Part shown: piece by piece, positions 40,346-46,740 of the stretch
Layout of the letters: the number at the start of each line of letters is the position of its first letter
How positions within the stretch are numbered: the stretch's first letter is position 1
Position numbers and translations under genes: made by a program
Notes under the pieces: generated by a model
The model's database searches: none
What the model saw: the letters and a program-made list of their open reading frames with translations, nothing else
Told to the model about the DNA's origin: nothing
Source: Anaerolineales bacterium
GTDB taxonomy: Bacteria > Chloroflexota > Anaerolineae > Anaerolineales > Villigracilaceae
Assembly (NCBI GenBank): GCA_016789025.1
Contig: JAEURC010000014.1
Coordinates: 1-46,815, forward strand
DNA length: 46,815 nt
Reading direction: 5' to 3'

Positions 40346-40894
40346 TTACACCACCGTCATCATTGCCAACGTCTCCAGCCCAAACTCATCGCGGAATCTT
40401 CTATCCAGACGATTCGACTTAATATACTCTGCGACAACGTGCGGGACAAGCGACTCCCACTCATCGCCTCGCGCCATCGCGCGCCTCACTTCGGACCCTT
40501 CGGCTGGTACGCGCTCGCGCGGCGGAATCAACTCGACGGGCGGAATGACGCGGTAGTCATCCCTCAGCAAACTTGCCACATACGGATTCGCCGTCACAAA
40601 CAAATCCAACACCCCAAACAAATCCTTCACCATCACGCGCCAGCGCGGACCGTCATCCAGATCGGGGACGGGGATAATTTGAAAATTGGAAAACTCCGTG
40701 AGGGCGAGTTGAAGCATGTCGCGCGTTTCATCGAACGTGAACGGATTGCGCGCGTTGTAGCGATTGGAACTGCCGATGCCGATGAGCGCCGCCTCCCCAC
40801 TGTTGCACATCGCCCGCAGAATCGCGGCGTGCCCAAGATGGACAGGTTTCCAGCGCGCGATCATGCCGATACGGGAAAATTTTTTTGAGGGCAT
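40346..40894 (-). CDS. Nicotinamide-nucleotide adenylyltransferase-like nucleotidyltransferase
   Basis: The 182-residue protein has the nucleotidyltransferase motif ARWKPVHLGHAAIL (His19, His22) and the second motif SSNRYNARNPFTFDETRDML, as in NadM-type NMN adenylyltransferases. It is likely to join ATP to NMN, fitting the NAD synthetase gene 2 kb away. ATG 40894 is preferred over the long frame to 40951, since TATAAT ends 6 nt before it and no ribosome site exists, which suggests a leaderless message. It is divergent from the radical SAM gene, with a perfect hairpin between the two promoters. Confidence 0.85.
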   Translation of the reverse strand: MPSKKFSRIGMIARWKPVHLGHAAILRAMCNSGEAALIGIGSSNRYNARNPFTFDETRDMLQLALTEFSNFQIIPVPDLDDGPRWRVMVKDLFGVLDLFVTANPYVASLLRDDYRVIPPVELIPPRERVPAEGSEVRRAMARGDEWESLVPHVVAEYIKSNRLDRRFRDEFGLETLAMMTVV

Positions 40895-40900
40895 GGCGTG

Positions 40901-40906
40901 ATTATA
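40901..40906 (-). promoter_or_regulatory. -10 box of the NMN-adenylyltransferase-like gene
   Basis: TATAAT on the minus strand ends 6 nt before ATG 40894, a leaderless geometry. The -35 region falls in the adjacent hairpin and is only a weak match (TTTTAA). Confidence 0.55.
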
Positions 40907-40909
40907 ACA

Positions 40910-40942
40910 AGACCTCACAGGTTTTAAAAACCTGTGAGGTCT
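40910..40942. repeat. Perfect 16-bp hairpin between divergent promoters
   Basis: AGACCTCACAGGTTTT and its exact complement flank a single A. The hairpin occupies the space between the two divergent -10 boxes at 40901 and 40968. It may be a mobile hairpin repeat or an operator-like site. Confidence 0.7.
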
Positions 40943-40944
40943 CC

Positions 40945-40973
40945 TTGTCAAATTAGAATATCCGTTCTATAAT
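40945..40973 (+). promoter_or_regulatory. Promoter of the radical SAM gene (leaderless)
   Basis: TTGTCA (40945-40950), a 17-nt spacer and TATAAT (40968-40973) form a strong promoter; the ATG at 40980 begins after only 6 nt, with no ribosome site. Confidence 0.7.
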
Positions 40974-40979
40974 CTGAAT

Positions 40980-42176
40980 ATGAACGCTCTTGATACGCTG
41001 ATCGAACTTTCCAGTCAGATGGAGTTGGAACACGCGGAAGAATCGCGCGGTGGTTTCGATACGCCCTCGGCGAATGCCTCGGGCTACTCAACCACCAATA
41101 AGCCTGCTTGCTTCACTCCCAAAGAAAAACGCGCGGCATTCACCCATGCCGCCCAACTCCCAAATGGAAAACAAGTTGTTCTGCTGAAAACTTTACTCTC
41201 GTCTGCCTGCGAACGGGATTGTTACTATTGCCCCTTCCGCGCGGGACGCGACTTCCGACGCGCCACGTTCAAGCCGCAGGAATTTGCCGAGTTGTTTATG
41301 AAGATGAACAAAGCAAAGATGGCGGAAGGGATTTTCCTCAGTTCGGGCATCGCGGCGGGCGGAGCGAACACACAAAATAAAATTATCGACACCGCCGAGA
41401 TCCTCCGCAAGAAGATGGGTTTTCGCGGATACATGCACCTCAAGATCATGCCAGGCGCCGAGAAGGGACAAGTGGAACGCATGATGCAACTTGCCGACCG
41501 CGTCTCGGTCAACCTCGAAGCGCCAAACACCGAACGGCTCGCCAAACTTGCGCCACACAAAATATTCATCGAGGAATTGCTTCGTCCGTTGAAGTGGGTC
41601 GAAGAGATTCGACGAAGCCAGCCCGCGTATAAATTCTGGAACGGGAAATATCCGTCCACTGTGACGCAGTTCGTGGCAGGCGGCTCCGATGAAAGCGATT
41701 TGGAATTATTGACCACCACGAACTGGCTGATGAAAAACGTCCGCCTCACGCGCGCGTATTTCTCCGCGTTTTTCCCCATCCGCGATACGCCGCTTGAAAA
41801 CAAAGCCGCCGTGGATCCGTTGCGCGAACATCGCTTGTATCAGGCTTCGTTCTTGCTGCGAGATTACGGCTTCGACTTGGAAGACATGCCGTTCACACAA
41901 AATGAAAATCTCCCGCTCCACGCCGATCCCAAAATGGCATGGGCGCAGATGAACTTGAAAGAGAAACCGATTGAAATCAACAAAGCGGAACGCCGCGATC
42001 TGCTCCGCATCCCTGGTATCGGACCGAAACACGCCGACGCAATTCTGCAGGCGCGGCGCGCGACCAAACTCCGCGATTTGACCGCCCTGCGTAAAATGGG
42101 AATCATCGTCGCGCGTGTTTCCCCGTTTGTTTTGTTGGATGGCAGACGTGCGGAGAGTCAATTGGCGATGTTCTAA
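40980..42176 (+). CDS. Radical SAM protein with C-terminal helix-hairpin-helix, carrying an in-frame repeat
   Basis: The 398-residue protein has a radical SAM cluster motif CERDCYYC (Cys77, 81, 84) and a C-terminal helix-hairpin-helix LLRIPGIGPKHADAIL (near 338-353) followed by LRDLTALRKMGI. This layout matches the putative DNA modification/repair radical SAM family often found beside a uracil-DNA-glycosylase-like gene; no such gene is in the window. The HhH suggests DNA binding. Residues about 24-39 (GGFDTPSANASGYSTT) are encoded by a 48-bp copy of the GGTGGT repeat, near the N-terminus and ahead of the cluster motif, probably in a tolerant loop. The gene is likely leaderless. Confidence 0.87.
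   Translation: MNALDTLIELSSQMELEHAEESRGGFDTPSANASGYSTTNKPACFTPKEKRAAFTHAAQLPNGKQVVLLKTLLSSACERDCYYCPFRAGRDFRRATFKPQEFAELFMKMNKAKMAEGIFLSSGIAAGGANTQNKIIDTAEILRKKMGFRGYMHLKIMPGAEKGQVERMMQLADRVSVNLEAPNTERLAKLAPHKIFIEELLRPLKWVEEIRRSQPAYKFWNGKYPSTVTQFVAGGSDESDLELLTTTNWLMKNVRLTRAYFSAFFPIRDTPLENKAAVDPLREHRLYQASFLLRDYGFDLEDMPFTQNENLPLHADPKMAWAQMNLKEKPIEINKAERRDLLRIPGIGPKHADAILQARRATKLRDLTALRKMGIIVARVSPFVLLDGRRAESQLAMF
41049..41096 (+). repeat. GGTGGT-family repeat inserted in frame in the radical SAM gene
   Basis: The 48-bp copy has complete family ends (GGTGGTTTCGATACG and CTACTCAACCACC). It is in the same orientation and translated frame as the copy at 5231-5281, giving DTPSANASGYSTT. Confidence 0.88.
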
Positions 42177-42187
42177 AACTCAAGGAA

Positions 42188-42299
42188 TGTCACTCTCCCG
42201 AAGAACATCGGGACGATGTGAGCGGAGCGAAGAGTCTCGGTCTACGTTAATTGAAAGTTGAAGACGAGATTCTTCGTCGCTCCGCTCCTCAGAATGACA
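42188..42299. repeat. TGTCAYYCTGAGCG-family inverted repeat, rearranged copy
   Basis: Ends are TGTCACTCTC and CTCAGAATGACA. The left part holds CCCGAAGAACATCGGGACG and the centre a piece of ATTGAAAGTTGAAGACG. It lies between the radical SAM gene and the monooxygenase-like gene, 20 nt ahead of the latter's start. Confidence 0.7.
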
Positions 42300-42319
42300 T
42301 GCAAAGAGGAGCATAAAAA

Positions 42320-42610
42320 ATGTATGGTTTGATCGGGAAAATAAAAGCAACAAAAGGACAGCGCGATGTGTTGATCGCCATCTTATTGAACGGCGTCAAT
42401 GAAATGTCTGGCTGTTTGAGTTACATTGTCGCGCAAGACCCAACAGACGAAGACGCAATTTGGATCACGGAAGTTTGGGACAGCCAAGAGAGTCATCGCG
42501 CATCGTTGGCGTTGCCCTCCGTTCAACAAGCGATCGCGCGCGGTAAATCATTCATCGCTGGTTTTGGCGAACGCTACGAGACTCGTCCAGTGGGCGGACA
42601 TGGAATTTAA
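42320..42610 (+). CDS. Antibiotic-biosynthesis-monooxygenase (ABM) domain protein
   Basis: The 96-residue protein is one ABM domain: MYGLIGKIKATKGQRDVLI, then CLSYIVAQDPTDEDAIWITEVWDSQESHRASL and the C-terminal HxxxxF-like segment. Small cofactor-free ABM proteins dimerise and act as quinol monooxygenases, heme-degrading enzymes or peroxide-related stress proteins; the sequence does not decide. AGAGGAG lies about 8 nt before ATG 42320. It is monocistronic. Confidence 0.85.
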   Translation: MYGLIGKIKATKGQRDVLIAILLNGVNEMSGCLSYIVAQDPTDEDAIWITEVWDSQESHRASLALPSVQQAIARGKSFIAGFGERYETRPVGGHGI

Positions 42611-42612
42611 TC

Positions 42613-42685
42613 TCATCGCCACAGAGAGCGCAGAGAAAATGAGTTTTTCTCAAAGGTCTCAGTGAACTCTGTGGCTAAGCAAGAT
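42613..42685. repeat. CCACAGAGAGCGCAGAG inverted repeat
   Basis: CGCCACAGAGAGCGCAGAG on the left and CTCAGTGAACTCTGTGGC on the right form inverted arms around TTTTTCTCAAAGG. It lies between convergent genes and may act as a terminator. A related partial copy is at about 25808-25837. Confidence 0.65.
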
Positions 42686-42706
42686 TCACGAATACAGCAG
42701 TTTGGT

Positions 42707-43282
42707 CTATAACGCGATCCACCCGCCGCGCAGACCCGCGCGCACAGCTTCGGTGCGGTTGGTCACATCGAGTTTTGTGTAGATCGAAGAGACGTGAAAT
42801 TTCACGGTATGCTCGCTGATCCCCAACTCAAGCGCGATCTGTTTGTTCGCCAATCCCCTCGACAGCAACCCCAACACTTCCAATTCCCGTTCGGTGAGCG
42901 GACCGCGTTCGATGGATTCGCCTTCCGATTCGAATATCAAGTGAGGCGCGCCGACGATGAGTCCCTGCGACAACGCGTGGATGGCGGCGGTCAACTCTTC
43001 AGCGGATGAATCTGTCGGCAGGATTCCCCACACGCGCGACGAACGCTTCATCTCCTCGACGTGAGGCTGGTCGTCGCTCAGGAGGAGGACTCCAGCCGAC
43101 GAGGGCGAATCAAATTGAGGTCCCGAAAGAGACGCGAACGAAGCGGACGTGACGATCACGTCCGCTTCGTTTTCTTCATCCAATGAATCATTTACGACCT
43201 TGATCGTCTTGTCAGAGGCGAGCAGGGCTTGCAATCCTGCGCGCAAGGCGGGCGAGGAAAGTTTCAACAAGACGCGGATCAT
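42707..43282 (-). CDS. LuxR/NarL-type regulator with an atypical receiver domain
   Basis: The 191-residue protein has a C-terminal LuxR-type helix-turn-helix (LTERELEVLGLLSRGLAN, KQIALELGISEHTVKFHVSS; about 130-190). The N-terminal half is receiver-like in length and secondary structure but lacks the acidic pocket (LLKLSSPALRAGLQALL in place of the DDH-type start) and the phosphorylated Asp (VIVTSASF in place of the DLxMP strand). It is therefore unlikely to be phosphorylated, and may respond to a ligand or a partner. No histidine kinase is close. ATG 43282 is preferred over TTG 43288. The HtrA-like gene lies upstream on the same strand, separated by an inverted repeat. Confidence 0.82.
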   Translation of the reverse strand: MIRVLLKLSSPALRAGLQALLASDKTIKVVNDSLDEENEADVIVTSASFASLSGPQFDSPSSAGVLLLSDDQPHVEEMKRSSRVWGILPTDSSAEELTAAIHALSQGLIVGAPHLIFESEGESIERGPLTERELEVLGLLSRGLANKQIALELGISEHTVKFHVSSIYTKLDVTNRTEAVRAGLRGGWIAL

Positions 43283-43290
43283 AGGCAAAA

Positions 43291-43343
43291 CGTCCCGCAG
43301 GATTCATTGACTGTTTTGGTTTTACTTGAAAACCTGCGGGACG
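43291..43343. repeat. 11-bp inverted repeat with 31-nt spacer between protease and regulator genes
   Basis: CGTCCCGCAGG (43291-43301) and CCTGCGGGACG (43333-43343) are perfectly complementary. The left arm abuts the regulator start. As RNA it would be a hairpin ahead of the regulator start codon and may limit its translation or readthrough from the protease gene. Confidence 0.65.
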
Positions 43344-43352
43344 GTGATTTTT

Positions 43353-44246
43353 TCATTTCCGTTCGCCAACGACCACATTGACATTCTCAGCCTTGCCGCC
43401 GCGCAGAACTTCAACAACGACGGATTTGCCGACAATGTCGCTTTTGAGCGCGGCAAAGAGATCGTCGGGGTCGCTGATCGCGTGACCCGCAACCGCGACG
43501 ACGGTATCGCCGACGAACAATCCACCTTTTTGCGCGGGACCGTTTTCTTCGAGCCAGAGGATGAGCAATCCGCTTTTTTGTTCGCGCTTGAGACTCTTGC
43601 GCGCGGCTTCGGGGATTTCAACAGGCTGGGTGCGCACGCCGAGGTATCCGCGCTTGACCGAGCCATGCTTCGCAAGTTCGTCCGCGATGCGCCATGCCAC
43701 TTTAGCGGGAATGGTCAACGACGAACCTTGCGTAAGACCCGATGTATTCAGCCCAAGCGTTTCGCCTTCGGTGTTGACGAGCGGACCGCCTGAGAAGCCA
43801 GGGTATGGCGTTGTTTCCGTCGAGATGTATTCATCGAGCAAGCCGCCGCGATGTGTGCGCGCGGGTCCCGTAATCGCAGTGACGATTCCCCACGAGGCTT
43901 GCATACCCGATGTGTTCGGTCGTCCAAGCGACAGCACGAGTTGACCGACCTTCACATCGTTCGATGTTTTCGCGGGCTTCAACGCTTTTTCAGCGACTCG
44001 CAACAACGCAAGGTCTGAGCCCGCGTCGCGCCCTGCGACGGTCGCCGCGAGACTCTTGCCGTCAGGCAAAGTCACTTTGATATCGTCGCGCGTCACCACA
44101 TGATCGGCGGTGAGGACGAGGTCTTCTGCGTACGCGATTCCGCTGGCGGGGTAACGTTTGCGCGCGTCAACAACGACAACGCTTTCGCCGCCCTTCTCCA
44201 CTGCGGATGTCAAGTAGTTTGAAAATTCAGTAAATGGATTGGACAT
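43353..44246 (-). CDS. HtrA-like trypsin-fold serine protease with PDZ domain, no signal peptide
   Basis: The 297-residue protein has the S1C catalytic triad: His49 in LTADHVVT, Asp78 in GSDLALLRV and Ser152 in GFSGGPLV. A PDZ domain follows (about 195-290). No signal peptide or membrane helix precedes the protease domain, unlike typical DegP/HtrA proteins, so it appears cytoplasmic. GFSGG replaces the common GNSGG. It probably degrades or senses misfolded protein. GGAG lies 8 nt before ATG 44246. It may be cotranscribed with the LuxR-type gene downstream. Confidence 0.87.
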   Translation of the reverse strand: MSNPFTEFSNYLTSAVEKGGESVVVVDARKRYPASGIAYAEDLVLTADHVVTRDDIKVTLPDGKSLAATVAGRDAGSDLALLRVAEKALKPAKTSNDVKVGQLVLSLGRPNTSGMQASWGIVTAITGPARTHRGGLLDEYISTETTPYPGFSGGPLVNTEGETLGLNTSGLTQGSSLTIPAKVAWRIADELAKHGSVKRGYLGVRTQPVEIPEAARKSLKREQKSGLLILWLEENGPAQKGGLFVGDTVVAVAGHAISDPDDLFAALKSDIVGKSVVVEVLRGGKAENVNVVVGERK

Positions 44247-44277
44247 GGTTTACTCCTTGTATCATAACATGATCGAA

Positions 44278-44703
44278 TTATTGACTCGTTAATGGCTGTA
44301 GAGCCACCAACGGAATTACACGACTGGTCCTCTTTTCATAACCAGCATACACAGGCGCAAGTTTTGTAATCTTTTCCCATAAAGCATTCCGCTTCTCGCC
44401 CTCAAGCACTTCGGCGTCCACTTGCAGTTTTCGCCTTCCCACCTCTATGGAAACAAGCGGGTTCTTGCTCACGTTGTAAAACCAGGCGGGGTTGGAATCA
44501 AAGCCCGCATAGGATGCGATGATGATATAACGATCGTTGTCCATGAAGTAGCCAAGCGGCGTTGTTCTTCTTCGATTGGTTTTTCGCCCCACATGCGTTA
44601 ACAGAAGAACAGGAACTCCTTGAATGGTACCCCCGAACCTGCCGCCTGATAGACGATAGAGAAGCACGTAAATCATCATAAAGGATTGAAATATCTTTTT
44701 CAT
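44278..44703 (-). CDS. F420-dependent (Ddn-type) nitroreductase family protein
   Basis: The 141-residue protein belongs to the split-barrel family of deazaflavin (F420)-dependent nitroreductases: LLLTHVGRKTNRRRTTPLGYF (about 35-55), then YIIIASYAGFDSNPAWFYNVSKNPLVSIEV, with the characteristic NPAWFYN. The first 20 residues are hydrophobic and may associate with the membrane. Known relatives reduce quinones or nitro compounds with F420H2. This supports the presence of F420 in the host. The start is ATG 44703. Confidence 0.88.
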   Translation of the reverse strand: MKKIFQSFMMIYVLLYRLSGGRFGGTIQGVPVLLLTHVGRKTNRRRTTPLGYFMDNDRYIIIASYAGFDSNPAWFYNVSKNPLVSIEVGRRKLQVDAEVLEGEKRNALWEKITKLAPVYAGYEKRTSRVIPLVALQPLTSQ

Positions 44704-44843
44704 TGATCGCCTTCCATTTTATGTAATCAAAGTGTAGTCGCATTGATATATTTTCGCATCAGGTTATTGGGTGGTACATATCCTAGCCGTTCGGAGGAGG
44801 GAATTGTTTGACCTTAAAGTTTTATTTTTCGTTTTCAAAACCC

Positions 44844-44871
44844 TTGAAATTAATTTTATTATCGTTATACT
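44844..44871 (+). promoter_or_regulatory. Promoter of the SET-domain gene
   Basis: TTGAAA (44844-44849) and TATACT (44866-44871) are 16 nt apart in an AT-rich region. The predicted transcript has a leader of about 100 nt containing half of a CGTCATTGCGAG repeat. Confidence 0.55.
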
Positions 44872-44882
44872 ATTTATATTCA

Positions 44883-44935
44883 TGTCATTGCGAGGAGTGG
44901 CGCCTCGCGCCACGACGAAGCAATCTTCACATATG
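44883..44935. repeat. CGTCATTGCGAG-family repeat, half copy
   Basis: ATGTCATTGCGAGGAG is followed by GGCGCCTCGCGCC, ACGACGAAGCAATC, after which the right half is missing. It lies in the 5' leader of the SET-domain gene. Confidence 0.7.
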
Positions 44936-44980
44936 AGCGCTAGTCTGTCTTCCGCAACGACAATACGAAAGGACAACTAT

Positions 44981-45457
44981 ATGGTTTCGATGGAAACACT
45001 TGTGATCAAGACCGAAAATAAATTCAGGAGTCTGGTCACAAAACAGCAATACAAACAAGGGGAAGTGATCTGCGGGATACCGCGCGAGAAAGTCGTGGAC
45101 AAACCGAATCGATTCACTGTTCAAATTGATCGCACCGAACACACGGACGTGGGCAAGCTCGCCGCGTTGAATCACTCGTGCGACCCGAACGTGATCCTCG
45201 ATACCGCCAAGATGCAAATGGTGGCGCGGCGCGACATCGAGAAGGGAGAGGAACTGTCGTTCTTCTATCCCTCCACTGAATGGGAAATGGATGCGCCGTT
45301 CATCTGCCTGTGCGGATCGGCGAACTGCATCCACGTTGTCGCTGGCGCGCGCTTCCTGCCTCTCTCCACGCTGGAACATCACTTCCTCAACAAACACATC
45401 CGCGAAGAGATGATCGATCTGTTGAACGCCACCAAAAAGAATTTGCCAACAAAATAG
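44981..45457 (+). CDS. SET-domain protein
   Basis: The 158-residue protein is a minimal SET domain: LAALNHSCDPNVIL (about 61-74; the NHSC knot motif), GEELSFFYPSTEW (about 88-100) and a post-SET-like CLCGSANC with a Cys cluster. SET proteins transfer methyl from SAM to Lys; bacterial members are few and their targets mostly unknown. ATG 44981 has AAAGGA 8-9 nt upstream; a longer frame to 44771 runs through a promoter and a repeat and is rejected. The gene stands alone with its own promoter and a terminator at 45574. Confidence 0.85.
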   Translation: MVSMETLVIKTENKFRSLVTKQQYKQGEVICGIPREKVVDKPNRFTVQIDRTEHTDVGKLAALNHSCDPNVILDTAKMQMVARRDIEKGEELSFFYPSTEWEMDAPFICLCGSANCIHVVAGARFLPLSTLEHHFLNKHIREEMIDLLNATKKNLPTK

Positions 45458-45459
45458 TA

Positions 45460-45555
45460 TGTCACCCTGAGGGAGTGCTAGCGACCGAAGGGTCTCCTGC
45501 TCAACGTGACGGAGATTCTTCGCCGCGAAGAGCAAGAGCGCGGCTCAGAATGACA
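45460..45555. repeat. TGTCAYYCTGAGCG-family inverted repeat
   Basis: The copy begins three bases after the SET gene stop with TGTCACCCTGAG and ends GGCTCAGAATGACA. Its right arm (GATTCTTCGCCGCGAAG, AGCAAGAGCGCGGC) closely matches the right arm of the copy at 31320-31405. Confidence 0.8.
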
Positions 45556-45573
45556 TATCAAAAGTTAACAAAC

Positions 45574-45600
45574 AACCCGCCTTTCGGCGGGTTTTGTTTT
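45574..45600. terminator. Rho-independent terminator between convergent genes
   Basis: AACCCGCC-TTTC-GGCGGGTT is followed by TTGTTTT on the + strand and preceded by AACAAAC, so it can serve the SET gene and, less well, the 45615-45953 gene. Confidence 0.85.
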
Positions 45601-45614
45601 CCAAGAGAATGATT

Positions 45615-45953
45615 TTATTTCAATGAAGAAACGACGCGTGAAATAACCGCGTCGAGCATCCCCGCATCTACCTGACCATCCAACTTCGCCAACACCGCGG
45701 ACTTGATCTTCGCCTTCAATTCCGCATCCCCAGCGGATTCCGTCCGCGGATATGCCGCGACCAAATTCACCGAGCCGCTCAACGTCGCCTTCGGCGCGGA
45801 CGACGAATCGGCGCGGGTGATTTTCATGTTATATTTCATCGCGCGTTCCAACGCCGCATCTGTGACCACCACATTGTCCGTGATGTCTACCGACGTGACG
45901 CCTCGCGCCTTCATCTCATCAATATCGCGTTCGGTATAAAAGACCTTTGGCAT
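45615..45953 (-). CDS. Microcompartment-associated hypothetical protein, 112 residues
   Basis: The N-terminal 45 residues (MPKVFYTERDIDEMKARGV, then ITDNVVVTDAALERA) resemble a small domain seen at the start of several proteins of microcompartment loci. A low-complexity linker (about 48-65) follows, and then a C-terminal amphipathic helix pair (DAELKAKIKSAVLAKL and MLDAVISRVVSSL). Short C-terminal amphipathic helices behind a linker are typical encapsulation peptides. With a BMC shell gene directly upstream, packaging into or attachment to the shell is a sensible inference. No enzymatic motif is visible. It ends in the bidirectional terminator at 45574. Confidence 0.7.
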   Translation of the reverse strand: MPKVFYTERDIDEMKARGVTSVDITDNVVVTDAALERAMKYNMKITRADSSSAPKATLSGSVNLVAAYPRTESAGDAELKAKIKSAVLAKLDGQVDAGMLDAVISRVVSSLK

Positions 45954-45957
45954 ACCT

Positions 45958-46096
45958 CAGTCTCCAGTCTCAAATCTCAATTACTATTTACCAATTACCC
46001 ACGTGGTCTCGATACGTTCCTCGCAACGAACGCTCGGAACTACTCGACCACCAATCTCTAATCTCCAGTCTCCAATCACCACTTACTAATTACCAA
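45958..46096. repeat. Intergenic low-complexity repeats surrounding a GGTGGT element
   Basis: Runs of TCTCCAGTCTC, AATCTC and TTACTAATTACCAATTAC lie on both sides of the 51-bp GGTGGT-family copy at 46002-46052 (ends CGTGGTCTCGATACG and CTACTCGACCACC; loop CTCGCAACGAACGCTCGG). The region separates the two microcompartment genes. Confidence 0.7.
46002..46052 (+). repeat. GGTGGT-family repeat, intergenic
   Basis: At 51 bp it has the same length as the copy inside the hydrolase gene and a similar loop (CGCAACGAACGCTCGG against CAGCAACGAACGCTTCGG), so the two are close relatives although one is coding and the other not. Confidence 0.82.
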
Positions 46097-46729
46097 TTAC
46101 TTTTCAGGTCGTCCGTCTAAACCTTCAAGCGCCTTCACCGCCGAATTCCGCGCTGCGACGATCTCCGCTTCTGAACCAGACAGCCACATGCGACCGAACC
46201 GTCCCACCGACGAAACGTGCAAAATTTTGATGTTCGCGCCTTTTTCGGCTTCGTTGCACGCGTAGTTGATGTACGCGGCGGGAGCGCATTCCAGCACCAG
46301 CATCGTCTCGCCAGGGACGAGCATCGAGCCGCGGCGGAAACGATTCAACAATTGCGCCTGATACGGGTCCACGTTGGTGATGATCTGCACCGAGGCGATG
46401 AACGGCTTGATGCGTTCTTCGGGTTTCAGGCTGAGTCGATCCAATACGATTCGCCCCGCTTCCAGCACTTCGGACTGCGAGTGCGAATGGATTTCGAACA
46501 TACCGAATTCGCGTTCAACTAACTGAGCGCCAGGTTTCGCTTCCGTTGATTTGACGGCGATGTCAACCAGCCGAAATACTTCGTTGCCTGGAGCGACCTC
46601 AACATAAAGAGAAGCCATGCCCTCGGTCGGAAGGTCGCCTTGCGTGATCGTCCCAACGAACGCCGCGTATTGCGGCTGCATTCGGTCGAGATAGGAATAA
46701 ACGCGTAATGAAAATTGATCTGATGCCAT
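46097..46729 (-). CDS. Bacterial microcompartment shell protein with tandem BMC domains
   Basis: The 210-residue protein has two BMC-like halves: the first around FRLVDIAVKSTEAKPGAQLV...SQSEVLEAGRIVLDRL (about 50-100) and the second around MLVLECAPAAYINYACNEAEKGANIKIL...SEAEIVAARNSAVKALE (about 140-205). Tandem-domain (BMC-T) proteins form trimers that fill hexamer positions in the shell, some with gated pores. No enzyme genes of the compartment are visible; they would lie beyond the right edge, upstream on this strand. The start ATG 46729 has AGGTGA upstream. A TGTCA-family repeat lies directly ahead of the start. Confidence 0.82.
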   Translation of the reverse strand: MASDQFSLRVYSYLDRMQPQYAAFVGTITQGDLPTEGMASLYVEVAPGNEVFRLVDIAVKSTEAKPGAQLVEREFGMFEIHSHSQSEVLEAGRIVLDRLSLKPEERIKPFIASVQIITNVDPYQAQLLNRFRRGSMLVPGETMLVLECAPAAYINYACNEAEKGANIKILHVSSVGRFGRMWLSGSEAEIVAARNSAVKALEGLDGRPEK

Positions 46730-46740
46730 GTTTCACCTAG

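Noticed and set aside
44771..44980. An extended N-terminus for the SET protein
   Set aside because: It runs across a likely promoter and a half repeat; ATG 44981 has a good ribosome site and matches the domain start.
5231..46052. GGTGGT repeats as a CRISPR array
   Set aside because: Copies are scattered over 40 kb, in both orientations, without regular spacers and without cas genes.
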